Below are positions 16,207 through 24,811 of a stretch of 64,000 bases of DNA, piece by piece. The notes under the pieces are model-generated. The model had not been told where the DNA came from, made no database searches, and saw nothing but the letters and a program-made list of their open reading frames with translations. Position 1 is the first letter of the stretch. Every line of letters begins with the position of its first letter. Made by a program: the position numbers and the translations under genes. Location: the NCBI RefSeq assembly GCF_014837175.1, contig NZ_JACYFR010000004.1:186001-250000 (forward strand), given 5' to 3'. The DNA is from Cellulomonas sp. JH27-2. GTDB taxonomy: Bacteria > Actinomycetota > Actinomycetes > Actinomycetales > Cellulomonadaceae.

Positions 16207-17222
16207 AGCGCCGGCGCGGCAGCGGCGAGCGGGACGATGCCTCGGCGCAGCGGCGTCGCCGACGTCGTGACCAGCGCGGACGTGAGCACGCGGTAGTCGC
16301 GCGTGACAGCGGACCATGCCCGCTCGTAGGCCGCGTTCGACGAGGCGACGGACTCGCCGGAGTCGTCGTCGGGCAGCGTCGTGATCGCCGCGTGTGCCTG
16401 CGCGACCCCGACGCGCAGGCCTTCGCCGGTCAGTGCGTCGACGTAGCCGGACGCGTCGCCGACCAGTCGGATGCGGCCCGCCGTGCGGCGCGACGTCGTC
16501 TGGCGCAGCGGGCCGGCGCCGCGCAGCGCGCCGATCGTCGGTGCGCCTGCGACGTGCGCGGCCAGGTCCGGCAGCGCGGCCAGCGTCGCGTCGAAGTCGG
16601 TGTGCGGTGGGCACAGCAGCGCGATGCCCACCATGTCGTCGGCCACCGGGGTCACGTACGCCTCGACGTGCGGGCCCCAGTGGACCTCCACCAGGTCGGA
16701 CCACGGCGCGACACGGAAGTGCCGGCGCAGGCCGAACCGGCGCGGCTGCCAGCGGCTGGCGCGCCGGTCCAGCGCGAGCTGGGAGCGGATGTGCGAGTGC
16801 AGGCCGTCGCAGGCCAGCAGCCACCGCGCGCGGACGTCGCCGCAGGTCACGCCCTCGTCATCCTGCTTGATCGGCCCGGACCGGGTCCCGACGAGGTCCG
16901 CGCCGAGCTCCCGCGCGCGGGCCTCCAGCGCCGCGTGCAGCGTGGTGCGGCGCACGCCACGGCCGGACGTCGTGGCGAACAGGTGGTCGGCGCGGCGGCG
17001 GCCCGCGACGTAGCGGATGCCGCGCAGCTCGTGCCCGTCGGGGTCGACGCCGATCCGCGCGAGCGCCGCGACCGCACCGGGCATCAGCCCCTCGCCGCAC
17101 GCCTTGTCGACCGGCCCGGGGCGCGGCTCGAGCACGGTGACCGACAGTCCCGCCAGCCGCGCCTCGATCGCCGCGGCGAGGCCCACGGGCCCGCCGCCGA
17201 CCACCAGGACGTCGACGCTCAC
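16173..17222 (-). CDS. FAD-dependent oxidoreductase of the phenolic-lipid cluster
   Basis: GTG 17222 gives 349 residues. The N-terminal FAD motif is VVGGGPVGLAAAIEARLAG; ACGEGLMPGAVAAL and LVGDASGYVDALTGEGL are typical of the geranylgeranyl-reductase-like/aromatic hydroxylase flavoproteins. In Streptomyces griseus the third gene of the srs phenolic-lipid operon (srsC) is a flavoprotein hydroxylase acting on alkylresorcinols; this gene has the same place after a type III PKS and a methyltransferase. It may hydroxylate the ring or reduce a prenyl chain. It overlaps the methyltransferase gene by 4 bases. Confidence 0.8.
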   Translation of the reverse strand: MSVDVLVVGGGPVGLAAAIEARLAGLSVTVLEPRPGPVDKACGEGLMPGAVAALARIGVDPDGHELRGIRYVAGRRRADHLFATTSGRGVRRTTLHAALEARARELGADLVGTRSGPIKQDDEGVTCGDVRARWLLACDGLHSHIRSQLALDRRASRWQPRRFGLRRHFRVAPWSDLVEVHWGPHVEAYVTPVADDMVGIALLCPPHTDFDATLAALPDLAAHVAGAPTIGALRGAGPLRQTTSRRTAGRIRLVGDASGYVDALTGEGLRVGVAQAHAAITTLPDDDSGESVASSNAAYERAWSAVTRDYRVLTSALVTTSATPLRRGIVPLAAAAPALYGAVVERLAR

Positions 17223-17773
17223 GCCGCCGTGCCTGCCGTGCCCGTGGAGGTGCCCGACGAGCTGCCCGCGGACCGCAGCGCCCGCTCCTCGGCCGGGATG
17301 CGGAAGGCCAGCAGCAGCACGGCGTTGAGCACGGTGAACGCAGCGGCGGTGATCCACGCACCCCCGGCGATCGGCAGCGCCAGCCCCTCGGCGGCCACCG
17401 CGACGTAGTTGGGGTGCCGCATCAGCGCGTACGGGCCGGTCGCGACCAGGGGCTCGCCGGGCACGATGACGATGCGCGTGTTCCACAGGTTGCCGAGCGT
17501 GCGGATGCACCACCAGCGCAGCACGTTCGCGGCGACCACCACCGCGACGGCGACCACCGCGAGCAACAACGGGGGGGCGTCGTCGCGCACGCGCGGCTCG
17601 ACGAAGCACCCGACCAGCAGACCGACGTGCAGCGCGACCATGGCCGGGTAGTGGCCCTGCGCGTACTGCATGCCGCCGCGGGCGAAGGCCCAGCGCGAGT
17701 GCCGTGCGGCGACGACGAGCTCGCACAGCCGCTCGACGACGACCACCGCGAGCAGGGCGTGGTACCAGGTCAT
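17219..17773 (-). CDS. Isoprenylcysteine carboxyl methyltransferase-like protein
   Basis: A 184-residue membrane protein from ATG 17773, with about five hydrophobic segments and the ICMT-type SAM-binding region TGPYALMRHPNYVAVAAEG near residue 115. Related proteins in bacterial phenolic-lipid operons (SrsB type) methylate the resorcinol hydroxyl rather than a protein. It overlaps the PKS upstream and the flavoprotein downstream by 4 bases each, so all three are translated as a unit. Confidence 0.85.
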   Translation of the reverse strand: MTWYHALLAVVVVERLCELVVAARHSRWAFARGGMQYAQGHYPAMVALHVGLLVGCFVEPRVRDDAPPLLLAVVAVAVVVAANVLRWWCIRTLGNLWNTRIVIVPGEPLVATGPYALMRHPNYVAVAAEGLALPIAGGAWITAAAFTVLNAVLLLAFRIPAEERALRSAGSSSGTSTGTAGTAA

Positions 17774-18843
17774 GAAGCCTCCGGCCAGCGCATCAGGACG
17801 GTCTCGGCGCTCACGCCGGGCCCGAACGCGAACATCACCGCCGGCGATCCCGGCACGTGCTGGCCGTCGTCCAGGGTTCGGGCGAGCACGTGCAGGACGC
17901 CCGACGACGACAGGTTGCCGACCTCGGCCAGCGACGCCCAGCTCGCCGCGAAGGCCTCGTCGGGCAGGTCGAGCGAGTGGGCCGCGGACTCGAGGATGCG
18001 CGGCCCGCCGGTGTGCGCCACCCACGCGCCGACGTCGCTCACCTTGAGGTGGTGCGCGGCCAGCAGGTCCGTGACGTCGTCGCCCAGGTGCTCGCGGACC
18101 AGGTCGCCCAGGCTGCTGGCCAGCAGGATCCGGAAGCCGGAGCCGCCGATGTCCCACCCCAGGTCGCGGGCGGTGCCCGGGTACAGCGCGCTGCGCGTGG
18201 CGACGACGTCGATGCCGCCGGCGTCGTCGGCCGCGCGCACGTCGCCGACCATCACGGCCGCCGACGCGCCGTCGCCGAACAGGCCGCTCGCGACGATGTT
18301 GGCCATCGAGTCGTCGCCCTGCTGCAGGGTCAGGGAGCACAGCTCGACGCTGACCAGCAGAGCGACGTCGTCGGGATGTCCCTGCAGGTAGTCGTGGACG
18401 CGCGCCACCCCCGCGGCTCCGCCCACGCACCCGAGGCCGAACACCGGGATGCGGCGCACGTCGGGACGCAGGCCGATGCGCTCGACGAGCAGCGCGTCGA
18501 GGGACGGCGCCGCAATGCCGGTGATCGACGTGACGACGACGAGGTCCACGTCGGCGGCGGTCAGCCCGGCCCGGTCCAGCGCCTGCTCGCACGCTCGCGC
18601 GGCCAGGTCCAGGCCGTGGGTGACGAACGCGCGCAACGAGTCGTCGAACGACGTCAGGCCCGCGTAGTCCTCGAGCGGCAGCGTCATGTGCCGCGTCCGC
18701 ACACCCGTGGCCCGGTGCATCCGGTCGATGACGGCGAGGCGCCGCGGGTCGGTGGTGAGCAGCGGGGCGATCGCGGCGGTGATGTCCGCCTGCGCATGGG
18801 CGTGCGCCGGCAGCACGGGGGCGATCGCGGCGATCCTGCTCAC
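17770..18843 (-). CDS. Type III polyketide synthase (alkylresorcinol/pyrone synthase type)
   Basis: GTG 18843 gives 357 residues, the usual size. The catalytic triad is visible as C139 (FGLGCVGGAAG), H277 (VAHTGGPRIL) and N310 (EVGNLSSSG), equivalent to C164, H303 and N336 of chalcone synthase. Bacterial members of this kind extend a fatty acyl-CoA with malonyl-CoA to make alkylresorcinols or alkylpyrones. Position as first gene of the PKS-methyltransferase-flavoprotein operon matches the Streptomyces srsABC order. The divergent promoter region carries three CTCGCGGGTTC copies. Confidence 0.92.
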   Translation of the reverse strand: MSRIAAIAPVLPAHAHAQADITAAIAPLLTTDPRRLAVIDRMHRATGVRTRHMTLPLEDYAGLTSFDDSLRAFVTHGLDLAARACEQALDRAGLTAADVDLVVVTSITGIAAPSLDALLVERIGLRPDVRRIPVFGLGCVGGAAGVARVHDYLQGHPDDVALLVSVELCSLTLQQGDDSMANIVASGLFGDGASAAVMVGDVRAADDAGGIDVVATRSALYPGTARDLGWDIGGSGFRILLASSLGDLVREHLGDDVTDLLAAHHLKVSDVGAWVAHTGGPRILESAAHSLDLPDEAFAASWASLAEVGNLSSSGVLHVLARTLDDGQHVPGSPAVMFAFGPGVSAETVLMRWPEAS

Positions 18844-18921
18844 CCGAGCAGCCTCACACGCGCGCCCGGATCCGGCGCGCCGACGGCTCCCGCTGGCGTC
18901 GGGTCCGCCGGCCTGCCGGCG

Positions 18922-19000
18922 CTCGCGGGTTCCGTGGCGACTCGCGGGTTCGGCGACGACTCGCCCGTTGCAGCCCGCGCATCGATGATGAACCCGCGAG
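18922..19000. promoter_or_regulatory. Three copies of CTCGCGGGTTC between PKS and prenyltransferase
   Basis: CTCGCGGGTTC is found at 18922-18932 and 18941-18951 in direct orientation, 19 bases apart, and inverted (GAACCCGCGAG) at 18990-19000. A degenerate fourth copy (CTCGCCCGTTG) lies near 18960. They fill the gap between the divergent PKS (18843) and prenyltransferase (19036) starts and could be operators for both. Confidence 0.5.
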
Positions 19001-19035
19001 CCGAGCAGACGCACGGCGACGACGGGAGGTGGCGG

Positions 19036-19911
19036 GTGACCGACGGGTCTGTCGCGGCCGGCCGACGAGCGAGCGCGCGGGCCGGCGTCGCCCGCCGCAC
19101 CGTTGACCTCGTCCTCGCGTCGCACCCGGGACCCACCGTCGCGGTGACGGCGCTCGGCACTGCCCTCGCGCTCGGGGCGGGCGGCGGATGGCGTTCGCTG
19201 CTGGTCGGCGCCGCGGTCCTGGCCGGGCAGCTGTCGATCGGGTGGAGCAACGACTGGGTCGACGCGGCTCGTGATGCGGCCGTCGGGCGCACCGACAAGC
19301 CGGTGGGCGACGGTCGCCTGCCCGTGGCGACCGTGCGCACGGCGGCGCTGATCGCGGCGGCGTCGTGCGTGGTGCTCTCCCTGGCCGCAGGATGGGTCGC
19401 GGGGGCGGTCCACCTCGTCGCCGTGGCCTCCGCATGGAGCTACAACCTGGCGCTCAAGCGGACGGCGTGGTCGTGGGCGCCGTACGCGCTCTCGTTCGGC
19501 CTGCTGCCGCTGTTCGTCGCGCTGGCCGTGGGTGCGGACGGCGCGCGCTGGTGGGCCATCGCCGCCGGCGCGCTGCTCGGCGTGGGCGCGCACGGCACCA
19601 ACGTGCTGCCCGACCTGCTCGACGACGAGGCCACGGGGGTGCGCGGCGCACCGCACCGGATCGGTCGCCGAGCCACCGTCGTGGCGTCCGCGGCCGCGCT
19701 GCTCGGGGCGACGACGCTCGTCGTGCTGGCACCGCCCGGCGCGCCGTCGAGCGTGCCGACGGCGCTGCTGGTCGTGGCGCTGGCGGTCACAGTGGCCGGC
19801 GCGGCGGTCGCGCTGACCCGCCCGCGCAGCAAGATGCCCTTCGTGGCGTCGATCGCGGTGGCGGCCCTCGATGTGGTGCTGCTGGTCGGGTCGACGTGGA
19901 CGATCGGCTGA
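19036..19911 (+). CDS. UbiA family prenyltransferase
   Basis: GTG 19036, with GGGAGGT six bases before it, gives 291 residues. It is a multi-helix membrane protein with the first Asp-rich motif as NDWVDAARDAAVGRTDKP and the second as NVLPDLLDDEATGVRG, both needed to bind magnesium and prenyl diphosphate. UbiA enzymes attach isoprenoid chains to aromatic rings. Divergent from the type III PKS operon, it probably prenylates the phenolic lipid, as proposed for the agq cluster of Actinoplanes, which also combines these enzyme types. An in-frame ATG at 18985 is an alternative start with a weaker ribosome site. Confidence 0.88.
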   Translation: MTDGSVAAGRRASARAGVARRTVDLVLASHPGPTVAVTALGTALALGAGGGWRSLLVGAAVLAGQLSIGWSNDWVDAARDAAVGRTDKPVGDGRLPVATVRTAALIAAASCVVLSLAAGWVAGAVHLVAVASAWSYNLALKRTAWSWAPYALSFGLLPLFVALAVGADGARWWAIAAGALLGVGAHGTNVLPDLLDDEATGVRGAPHRIGRRATVVASAAALLGATTLVVLAPPGAPSSVPTALLVVALAVTVAGAAVALTRPRSKMPFVASIAVAALDVVLLVGSTWTIG

Positions 19912-19918
19912 CGCCTCG

Positions 19919-20284
19919 TCAGTCCGAGCCCCAGCACAGGCAGAAGGGGTGCCCGGCGGGGTCGGCGTAGACCTGGAAACCGCGCGGCAGGTCCAGGTCC
20001 GCGCCCTGGAGCAGCCGCGCGCCGGCCGCGATCGCCTCGTCGTGCGCGGACCGGATGTCCTCGACCGACAGGTCCAGGTGCAGCTGCTGCGGCTCGCCGT
20101 CGGGCCAGTCGGGCGGCACCAGACCGGGCACCAGCTGGAAGTCCAGCCGGGGCTCACCGTCGACGAGCACCGTGTGCCAGTCGTCCTCGACGGACACCGT
20201 CCCGTCCAGCAACGTCGCCCAGAACGTGGACGCCACGGCCAGGTCCGGCACGTCGAGCACGACGACCTGCTTGGTCACTCGCAT
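19919..20284 (-). CDS. VOC (glyoxalase-like) family protein
   Basis: A 121-residue single vicinal-oxygen-chelate unit pair, starting MRVTKQVVVLDVPDLAVAST and ending GFQVYADPAGHPFCLCWG. The family fold binds a metal to act on thiols, catechols or antibiotics; this size class is mostly uncharacterised in actinobacteria. It converges on the UbiA gene (7-base gap) and is divergent from the NUDIX gene. A link to the phenolic-lipid cluster is possible but not supported by sequence. Confidence 0.8.
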   Translation of the reverse strand: MRVTKQVVVLDVPDLAVASTFWATLLDGTVSVEDDWHTVLVDGEPRLDFQLVPGLVPPDWPDGEPQQLHLDLSVEDIRSAHDEAIAAGARLLQGADLDLPRGFQVYADPAGHPFCLCWGSD

Positions 20285-20348
20285 GCGCGATCACCTCCTG
20301 CCGCATCGTCGCACCGGCCACCCACACACGTCTTCGTAGGATCGGTGG

Positions 20349-20828
20349 ATGGCCATCCCCGAGTTCATCGTCGACCTGCGTGCCTCCGTCGGGCACGCCC
20401 CGCTGTGGCTGCCCGGAGTGACGGCGGTCGTCCTGCGAGACGGCGCCGACGGGACCGAGGTGCTGCTCGTCCGGCGCGCGGACACCGGAGCCTGGACCCC
20501 CGTGACCGGCATCATCGACCCCGGCGAGGAGCCGGCCGTGGCGGGAGCGCGCGAGATCCTGGAGGAGGCGGACGTCGTGGCCGTGCCGCAGCGGTTGGCC
20601 TGGGTGCACGTGCTGCCGCCGATGACGTACGAGAACGGTGACCAGGCCCAGTACCTCGACCTGACGTTCCGTTACGAGTTCGTCTCGGGCGAGCCTGCGC
20701 CCGCCGACGGCGAGAACACGGACGCGCGGTGGTTCCGGCTCGACGAGCTGCCGCCGATGACCGCCGACATGCGTGAGCGCATCACGCGGTGCCTCGACCC
20801 GGACGGCACCACCGCGTTCGAGGCGTGA
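20349..20828 (+). CDS. NUDIX hydrolase
   Basis: A 159-residue protein with the NUDIX fold. The signature is present as GEEPAVAGAREILEEADV, close to GX5EX7REUXEEXGU though the final G is replaced. It hydrolyses a nucleoside diphosphate linked to another moiety; substrate unknown. The C-terminal part has NTDARWFRLDELPPM, a usual feature. It is a single gene with the convergent hydrolase 3 bases after its stop. Confidence 0.88.
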   Translation: MAIPEFIVDLRASVGHAPLWLPGVTAVVLRDGADGTEVLLVRRADTGAWTPVTGIIDPGEEPAVAGAREILEEADVVAVPQRLAWVHVLPPMTYENGDQAQYLDLTFRYEFVSGEPAPADGENTDARWFRLDELPPMTADMRERITRCLDPDGTTAFEA

Positions 20829-20831
20829 GGC

Positions 20832-21500
20832 TCAGGCCGCCCAGCGGGCCAGGAGGTCGGCGATCGGCCCGGGGGAGCTGAGCGTCGCGAGGTGGCCCCC
20901 GGGCACGACCTCCGGCTCGACGCCGAGTCGTTCGCGTGCCACGCGGCGCTGCAGGTCGAGCGGGAACATCCGGTCGTTGCGCGCCGCGACGACGTGGACC
21001 GGCACGTCGGGCCATGCGAAGTCGACCGCCTCGTCGAAGACGGTCGCGGCCTCGTTCTCGTCGTGCTCGGCGGCCTGCTCCACGAGCTCCGCGGGCACGT
21101 CGTGGAAGAACGTCGTGTCGTCGAACGCGCTCGACCAGCCACCGCGCTGGGCGGCCGCCAGGCGCTCCGCCTCCGCGCCCACGTGCTCCGACCAGTCGCC
21201 CAGGCGTTCACCGGGGACCGGCACCATCGCCGTCAGGAAGACGACGGCGCGCAGGTCGACCCGCGGCCACACGAGCGGCGCCGTGAACCCACCCAGGGAC
21301 TGGGCGACGAGCACGACGTCGTCGCGCGCGCCGATCGCCTCGCCCACCACGTCCGCGTAGTCGGTCAGCCCCTTCGCGGGGTCGGCGGCGGGCAGGTCGA
21401 CGGCGAACGCGTCGATGCCGCGTCCGCGCAGCAGGTCGACGACTGGGTGGAGGTACCAGGCGGACCCGCCTGCGCCGGGGATCATCGCGACGGTCGTCAT
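20832..21500 (-). CDS. Alpha/beta hydrolase
   Basis: ATG 21500 gives 222 residues. The nucleophile elbow is AQSLGGFTAPLV; the oxyanion region MIPGAGGSAW is at the N-terminus, and RNDRMFPLDLQRRVA then PGGHLATLSSP supply the acid and the histidine. It belongs to the salicylic-acid-binding-protein/MenH-like group of small esterases. Substrate unknown. It lies downstream of the acyl-CoA ligase gene (37-base gap) on the same strand and may be cotranscribed. Confidence 0.85.
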   Translation of the reverse strand: MTTVAMIPGAGGSAWYLHPVVDLLRGRGIDAFAVDLPAADPAKGLTDYADVVGEAIGARDDVVLVAQSLGGFTAPLVWPRVDLRAVVFLTAMVPVPGERLGDWSEHVGAEAERLAAAQRGGWSSAFDDTTFFHDVPAELVEQAAEHDENEAATVFDEAVDFAWPDVPVHVVAARNDRMFPLDLQRRVARERLGVEPEVVPGGHLATLSSPGPIADLLARWAA

Positions 21501-21537
21501 CGGCCCATCGTGCCCCGGGCGCGGCCGACCGGCGCGA

Positions 21538-23115
21538 TCACCGGCCCCGCAGGTCCTTGCGCAGGATCTTGCCCGACGACGACTTGGGCACCGCGTCGAT
21601 GAACGCGACCTGGCGGACCTTCTTGTGCGGCGCCACCCGCTCTGCGACCCACGCCATGAGCACCTCGGCACTCAGGTCGGCGTCGGGGCGGAGCACGACG
21701 AACGCCTTGGGCACCTCCTGCCCGTCCTCGTCGGGCGCCCCGACGACCGCGGCGTCCTGGACGTCCGGGTGCGTGAGCAGCAGCGCCTCGAGCTCGGCCG
21801 GCGGCACCTGGTAGCCGTGGTACTTGATGAGCTCCTTGAGCCGGTCGACCACGTAGAACGCGCCGTCGGCGTCGACGGTCGCGATGTCGCCGGTGTGGAG
21901 GTAGCCGTCTGCGTCGAGGGTCTCGGCGGTCGCCTCGTCGGCGCCCAGGTAGCCCACCATGACGTTGGGACCCTGGCACCACAGCTCGCCCGGCTCGCTC
22001 ATGCCCTCGGCGGGGACGTCGATGTCGTGCCCGTCGGCCGGGTCGACGAGCCGGCACGTCATGTTGGGCAGCAGCACTCCCACCGAGCCGCGCGGCAGGT
22101 CGTCGCGGTCCGCGGGCACGGCGTGCGAGACCGGGCTCATCTCGGTCATGCCGTAGCCCTGCACCACCCGCGAGCCGAACCGGTCGGCGACGGCGTCGGC
22201 CAGCGCCCCGTCCAGCGGTGCGGCGCCGGACAGGATCGTGTGCACGCTCGACAGGTCGTGCTCTGCGACCAGCGGGTGCTTGGCCAGTGCGAGCGCGATG
22301 GGCGGCGCGACGAACAAATACGTGCAGTGCTGGTCGGCCACCGCACCCAGGAACTGAGTGAGGTCGAAGCGTGCGAACGTCACCAGGCGGGCGCGGGCCT
22401 TGAGCGACAGGTTGAGCAGCACGGTCATGCCGTAGATGTGGAAGAACGGGAGCACGGCCGCGACGACGTCGTCGGGCGTCAGCACGATCAGCCGGAGCGA
22501 CTGCGCGACGTTCGCGACCAGGTTGCGGTGGGTGAGCATGACGCCCTTGGCCAGGCCCGTGGTGCCTGACGAGTAGGGGAGGACGGCCAGGTGCGTCGCG
22601 GGATCGAACGCGACGTCCGGCGCCGGGTGGTCCTCGGCGAGCAGGTCGGCCAGCGAGGAGTGACCGTCCGCGCCGTCCAGCACGACGACGTGGTCGTCCT
22701 CGAGCCCGGCTGCGGCGGCACCGGCGGACATCGCGGGCAGCAGCGGCGACGCGGTCACGGCCCAGACGGCTCCCGCGTCGCGCAGCTGACGCCCGATCTC
22801 CTCGCCGGTGTAGAGCGAGTTCACGGTCGTGACGGTCGCGCCGGCCCGCAGGATGCCGTGGAAGACCGCGACGAACGCCGCCGAGTTGGGGGAGTGCAGC
22901 GCCACCACGTCGCCCGGCCCGACGCCCCGCGCGGCCAGCGCCCCCGCCACGCGATCGACCTGCGCGAGCAGCTCGCCGTAGGTCGTCGTCGCACCGGACG
23001 CCGAGTCGACCACGGCGATCGAGCCCCGCTCCGCGTCGGACAGGTCGCCGAACAGGAAGTCGTGCACGGACAGGTCAGGGATCTCGACGTCGGCAAAGGG
23101 GCTACGGATCACCAC
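21538..23115 (-). CDS. AMP-dependent acyl-CoA ligase (4-coumarate-CoA ligase type)
   Basis: A 525-residue ANL-superfamily enzyme. GTG 23115 is chosen because GAGGGAG precedes it by six bases; GTG 23112 is the alternative. Motifs: PYSSGTTGLAKGVMLTH (P-loop), QGYGMTEMSPVS, LHTGDIATVD, and the catalytic lysine in KSSSGKILRKDL. It activates a carboxylic acid to an acyl-CoA. The closest family feel is 4-coumarate:CoA ligase, but fatty or aryl acids are also possible. It might feed starter acyl-CoA to the type III PKS 3 kb away; that is speculation. Confidence 0.88.
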   Translation of the reverse strand: MVIRSPFADVEIPDLSVHDFLFGDLSDAERGSIAVVDSASGATTTYGELLAQVDRVAGALAARGVGPGDVVALHSPNSAAFVAVFHGILRAGATVTTVNSLYTGEEIGRQLRDAGAVWAVTASPLLPAMSAGAAAAGLEDDHVVVLDGADGHSSLADLLAEDHPAPDVAFDPATHLAVLPYSSGTTGLAKGVMLTHRNLVANVAQSLRLIVLTPDDVVAAVLPFFHIYGMTVLLNLSLKARARLVTFARFDLTQFLGAVADQHCTYLFVAPPIALALAKHPLVAEHDLSSVHTILSGAAPLDGALADAVADRFGSRVVQGYGMTEMSPVSHAVPADRDDLPRGSVGVLLPNMTCRLVDPADGHDIDVPAEGMSEPGELWCQGPNVMVGYLGADEATAETLDADGYLHTGDIATVDADGAFYVVDRLKELIKYHGYQVPPAELEALLLTHPDVQDAAVVGAPDEDGQEVPKAFVVLRPDADLSAEVLMAWVAERVAPHKKVRQVAFIDAVPKSSSGKILRKDLRGR

Positions 23116-23335
23116 GACGGACTCCCTCGTCTCGGAACGGCGGCGCACGTCCTCGTGCGCGCCGCCTCGCACGTTACCCGCAGCGCTCGAGGTGCGTCTC
23201 GGCGCGCGGTCGCGCCCCGACGTGGGCAGACTGCTTGCTGACCGAGCGTGCCCACCGAGCCTGCTGACCAGGCCCGACGAAGGCAGCCGACGACCCGCGC
23301 CGACCGTGGCGAGGCCGGAACGAGAAGGGGTGAGC

Positions 23336-24811
23336 ATGAGCATCCTGCGCACCAAGTCCATCGAGCAGTCGCTGGCGGACGCCGAGGAGCCGGAGCACCA
23401 GCTGAAGAAGTCCTTGTCCGCGCTCGACCTGATCGTCTTCGGCGTCGGCGTGGTGATCGGTGCCGGCATCTTCACGCTCACGGGTCGCGCCGCCAACCAG
23501 ACAGCCGGCCCGGCGATCGTCCTGAGCTTCGTCCTCGCGGCCGTGTGCTGTGCGCTCGCCGCCATGTGCTACGCGGAGTTCGCCTCGACCGTGCCGGTCT
23601 CGGGGTCTGCCTACACCTTCAGCTATTCGAGCCTGGGCGAGATCTTCGCGTGGATCATCGGCTGGGACCTGCTGCTGGAGATGGTGCTGGGCGCGAGCGT
23701 CGTCGCGCAGGGCTGGAGCTCCTACCTCATGGTCTTCCTGGGGAACATCGGCATCGACGTGCCCGAGGCGATCGGCGCGGGCGGCACGGTGGACCTCCTG
23801 TCGATGGGGCTCATCATCGTGCTCGGCATCCTCATCACGATCGGCATCAAGGAGTCGATGCGGGTCAACCTGGTGCTGGTGAGCATCAAGCTCTTCATCG
23901 TCCTGTTCGTGATCGTCGCCGGGATCGGCTTCGTCAACTCCGCCAACTACCACCCGTTCATCCCGCCGGCGCAGGCCACGGACACGACGACCGGTCTGAC
24001 GCAGCCGCTCATCCAGGCGCTGCTCGGCCACACGCCCAGCGCCTTCGGGGTCGGCGGAATCTTCGCGGGCGCCGCGCTCGTGTTCTTCGCCTACATCGGG
24101 TTCGACGTGGTCGCCACCACCGCGGAGGAGACCAAGAACCCGCAGCGCAGCCTGCCCATCGGCATCATCGGCTCGCTCATCATCTGCACGGTCCTGTACT
24201 GCGCGGTCTCGATCGTCGTGACGGGCATGGTGCCCTACGACAAGCTCGACCCTGAGGCGGCGCTCGCCAACGCGTTCACGGTGCACGGCGAGGACTGGAT
24301 GGCCACGCTCATCTCCGCCGGGGCCGTCGCAGGCCTGACCACCGTGGTGCTGACGCTCATGATCGGCGCGAGCCGCGTGGTCTTCGCGATGAGCCGCGAC
24401 AACCTGCTGCCGCGCGGGCTGGCCCGCGTGCACCCCACGTTCCGGACGCCGTACGTCATCACCGCCGCGATCACCGTGGTGTGCGCCCTCGTCGCCGGCC
24501 TGACGCCCGTGGGTGTCCTGGAGGAGATGGTCAACGTGGGGACGTTGAGCGCGTTCCTGCTGGTCAGCATCGGGATCATCATCCTGCGCCGGACGCGCCC
24601 CGACCTGCCCCGGGCCTTCCGGGTGCCGTGGGTCCCGGTGCTGCCGATCGTGTCCGCGCTCATCTGCCTCTGGCTGATGATCAACCTGTCGGTCGAGACG
24701 TGGCTGCGGTTCCTCGTGTGGCTGGTGCTCGGCTTCGGGATCTACTTCTTCTACTCGCGGTCGCACTCCCGGGTCGGTGACACCGAGGTCGAGGACAAGG
24801 TCGCGTCATGA
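23336..24811 (+). CDS. APC family amino acid permease
   Basis: A 491-residue, ~12-helix transporter of the cationic amino acid transporter (YfnA/CAT) group. ATG 23336 follows a GAGAAGGGG ribosome site; GTG 23330 is also possible. The helix 1 substrate motif is GVGVVIGAGIFTLTG, and FAYIGFDVVATTAEETKNPQ is the helix 6 region with a typical acidic tail. It overlaps the following MFS gene by 4 bases. Amino acid uptake is likely; the specific substrate is not deducible. Confidence 0.9.
   Translation: MSILRTKSIEQSLADAEEPEHQLKKSLSALDLIVFGVGVVIGAGIFTLTGRAANQTAGPAIVLSFVLAAVCCALAAMCYAEFASTVPVSGSAYTFSYSSLGEIFAWIIGWDLLLEMVLGASVVAQGWSSYLMVFLGNIGIDVPEAIGAGGTVDLLSMGLIIVLGILITIGIKESMRVNLVLVSIKLFIVLFVIVAGIGFVNSANYHPFIPPAQATDTTTGLTQPLIQALLGHTPSAFGVGGIFAGAALVFFAYIGFDVVATTAEETKNPQRSLPIGIIGSLIICTVLYCAVSIVVTGMVPYDKLDPEAALANAFTVHGEDWMATLISAGAVAGLTTVVLTLMIGASRVVFAMSRDNLLPRGLARVHPTFRTPYVITAAITVVCALVAGLTPVGVLEEMVNVGTLSAFLLVSIGIIILRRTRPDLPRAFRVPWVPVLPIVSALICLWLMINLSVETWLRFLVWLVLGFGIYFFYSRSHSRVGDTEVEDKVAS

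Noticed and set aside
17857-19035. Upstream extension of the UbiA open frame across the PKS gene
   Set aside because: The PKS on the other strand is certain. The extension is Arg/Gln-rich shadow sequence, and a good ribosome site at 19024 sets the start at 19036.
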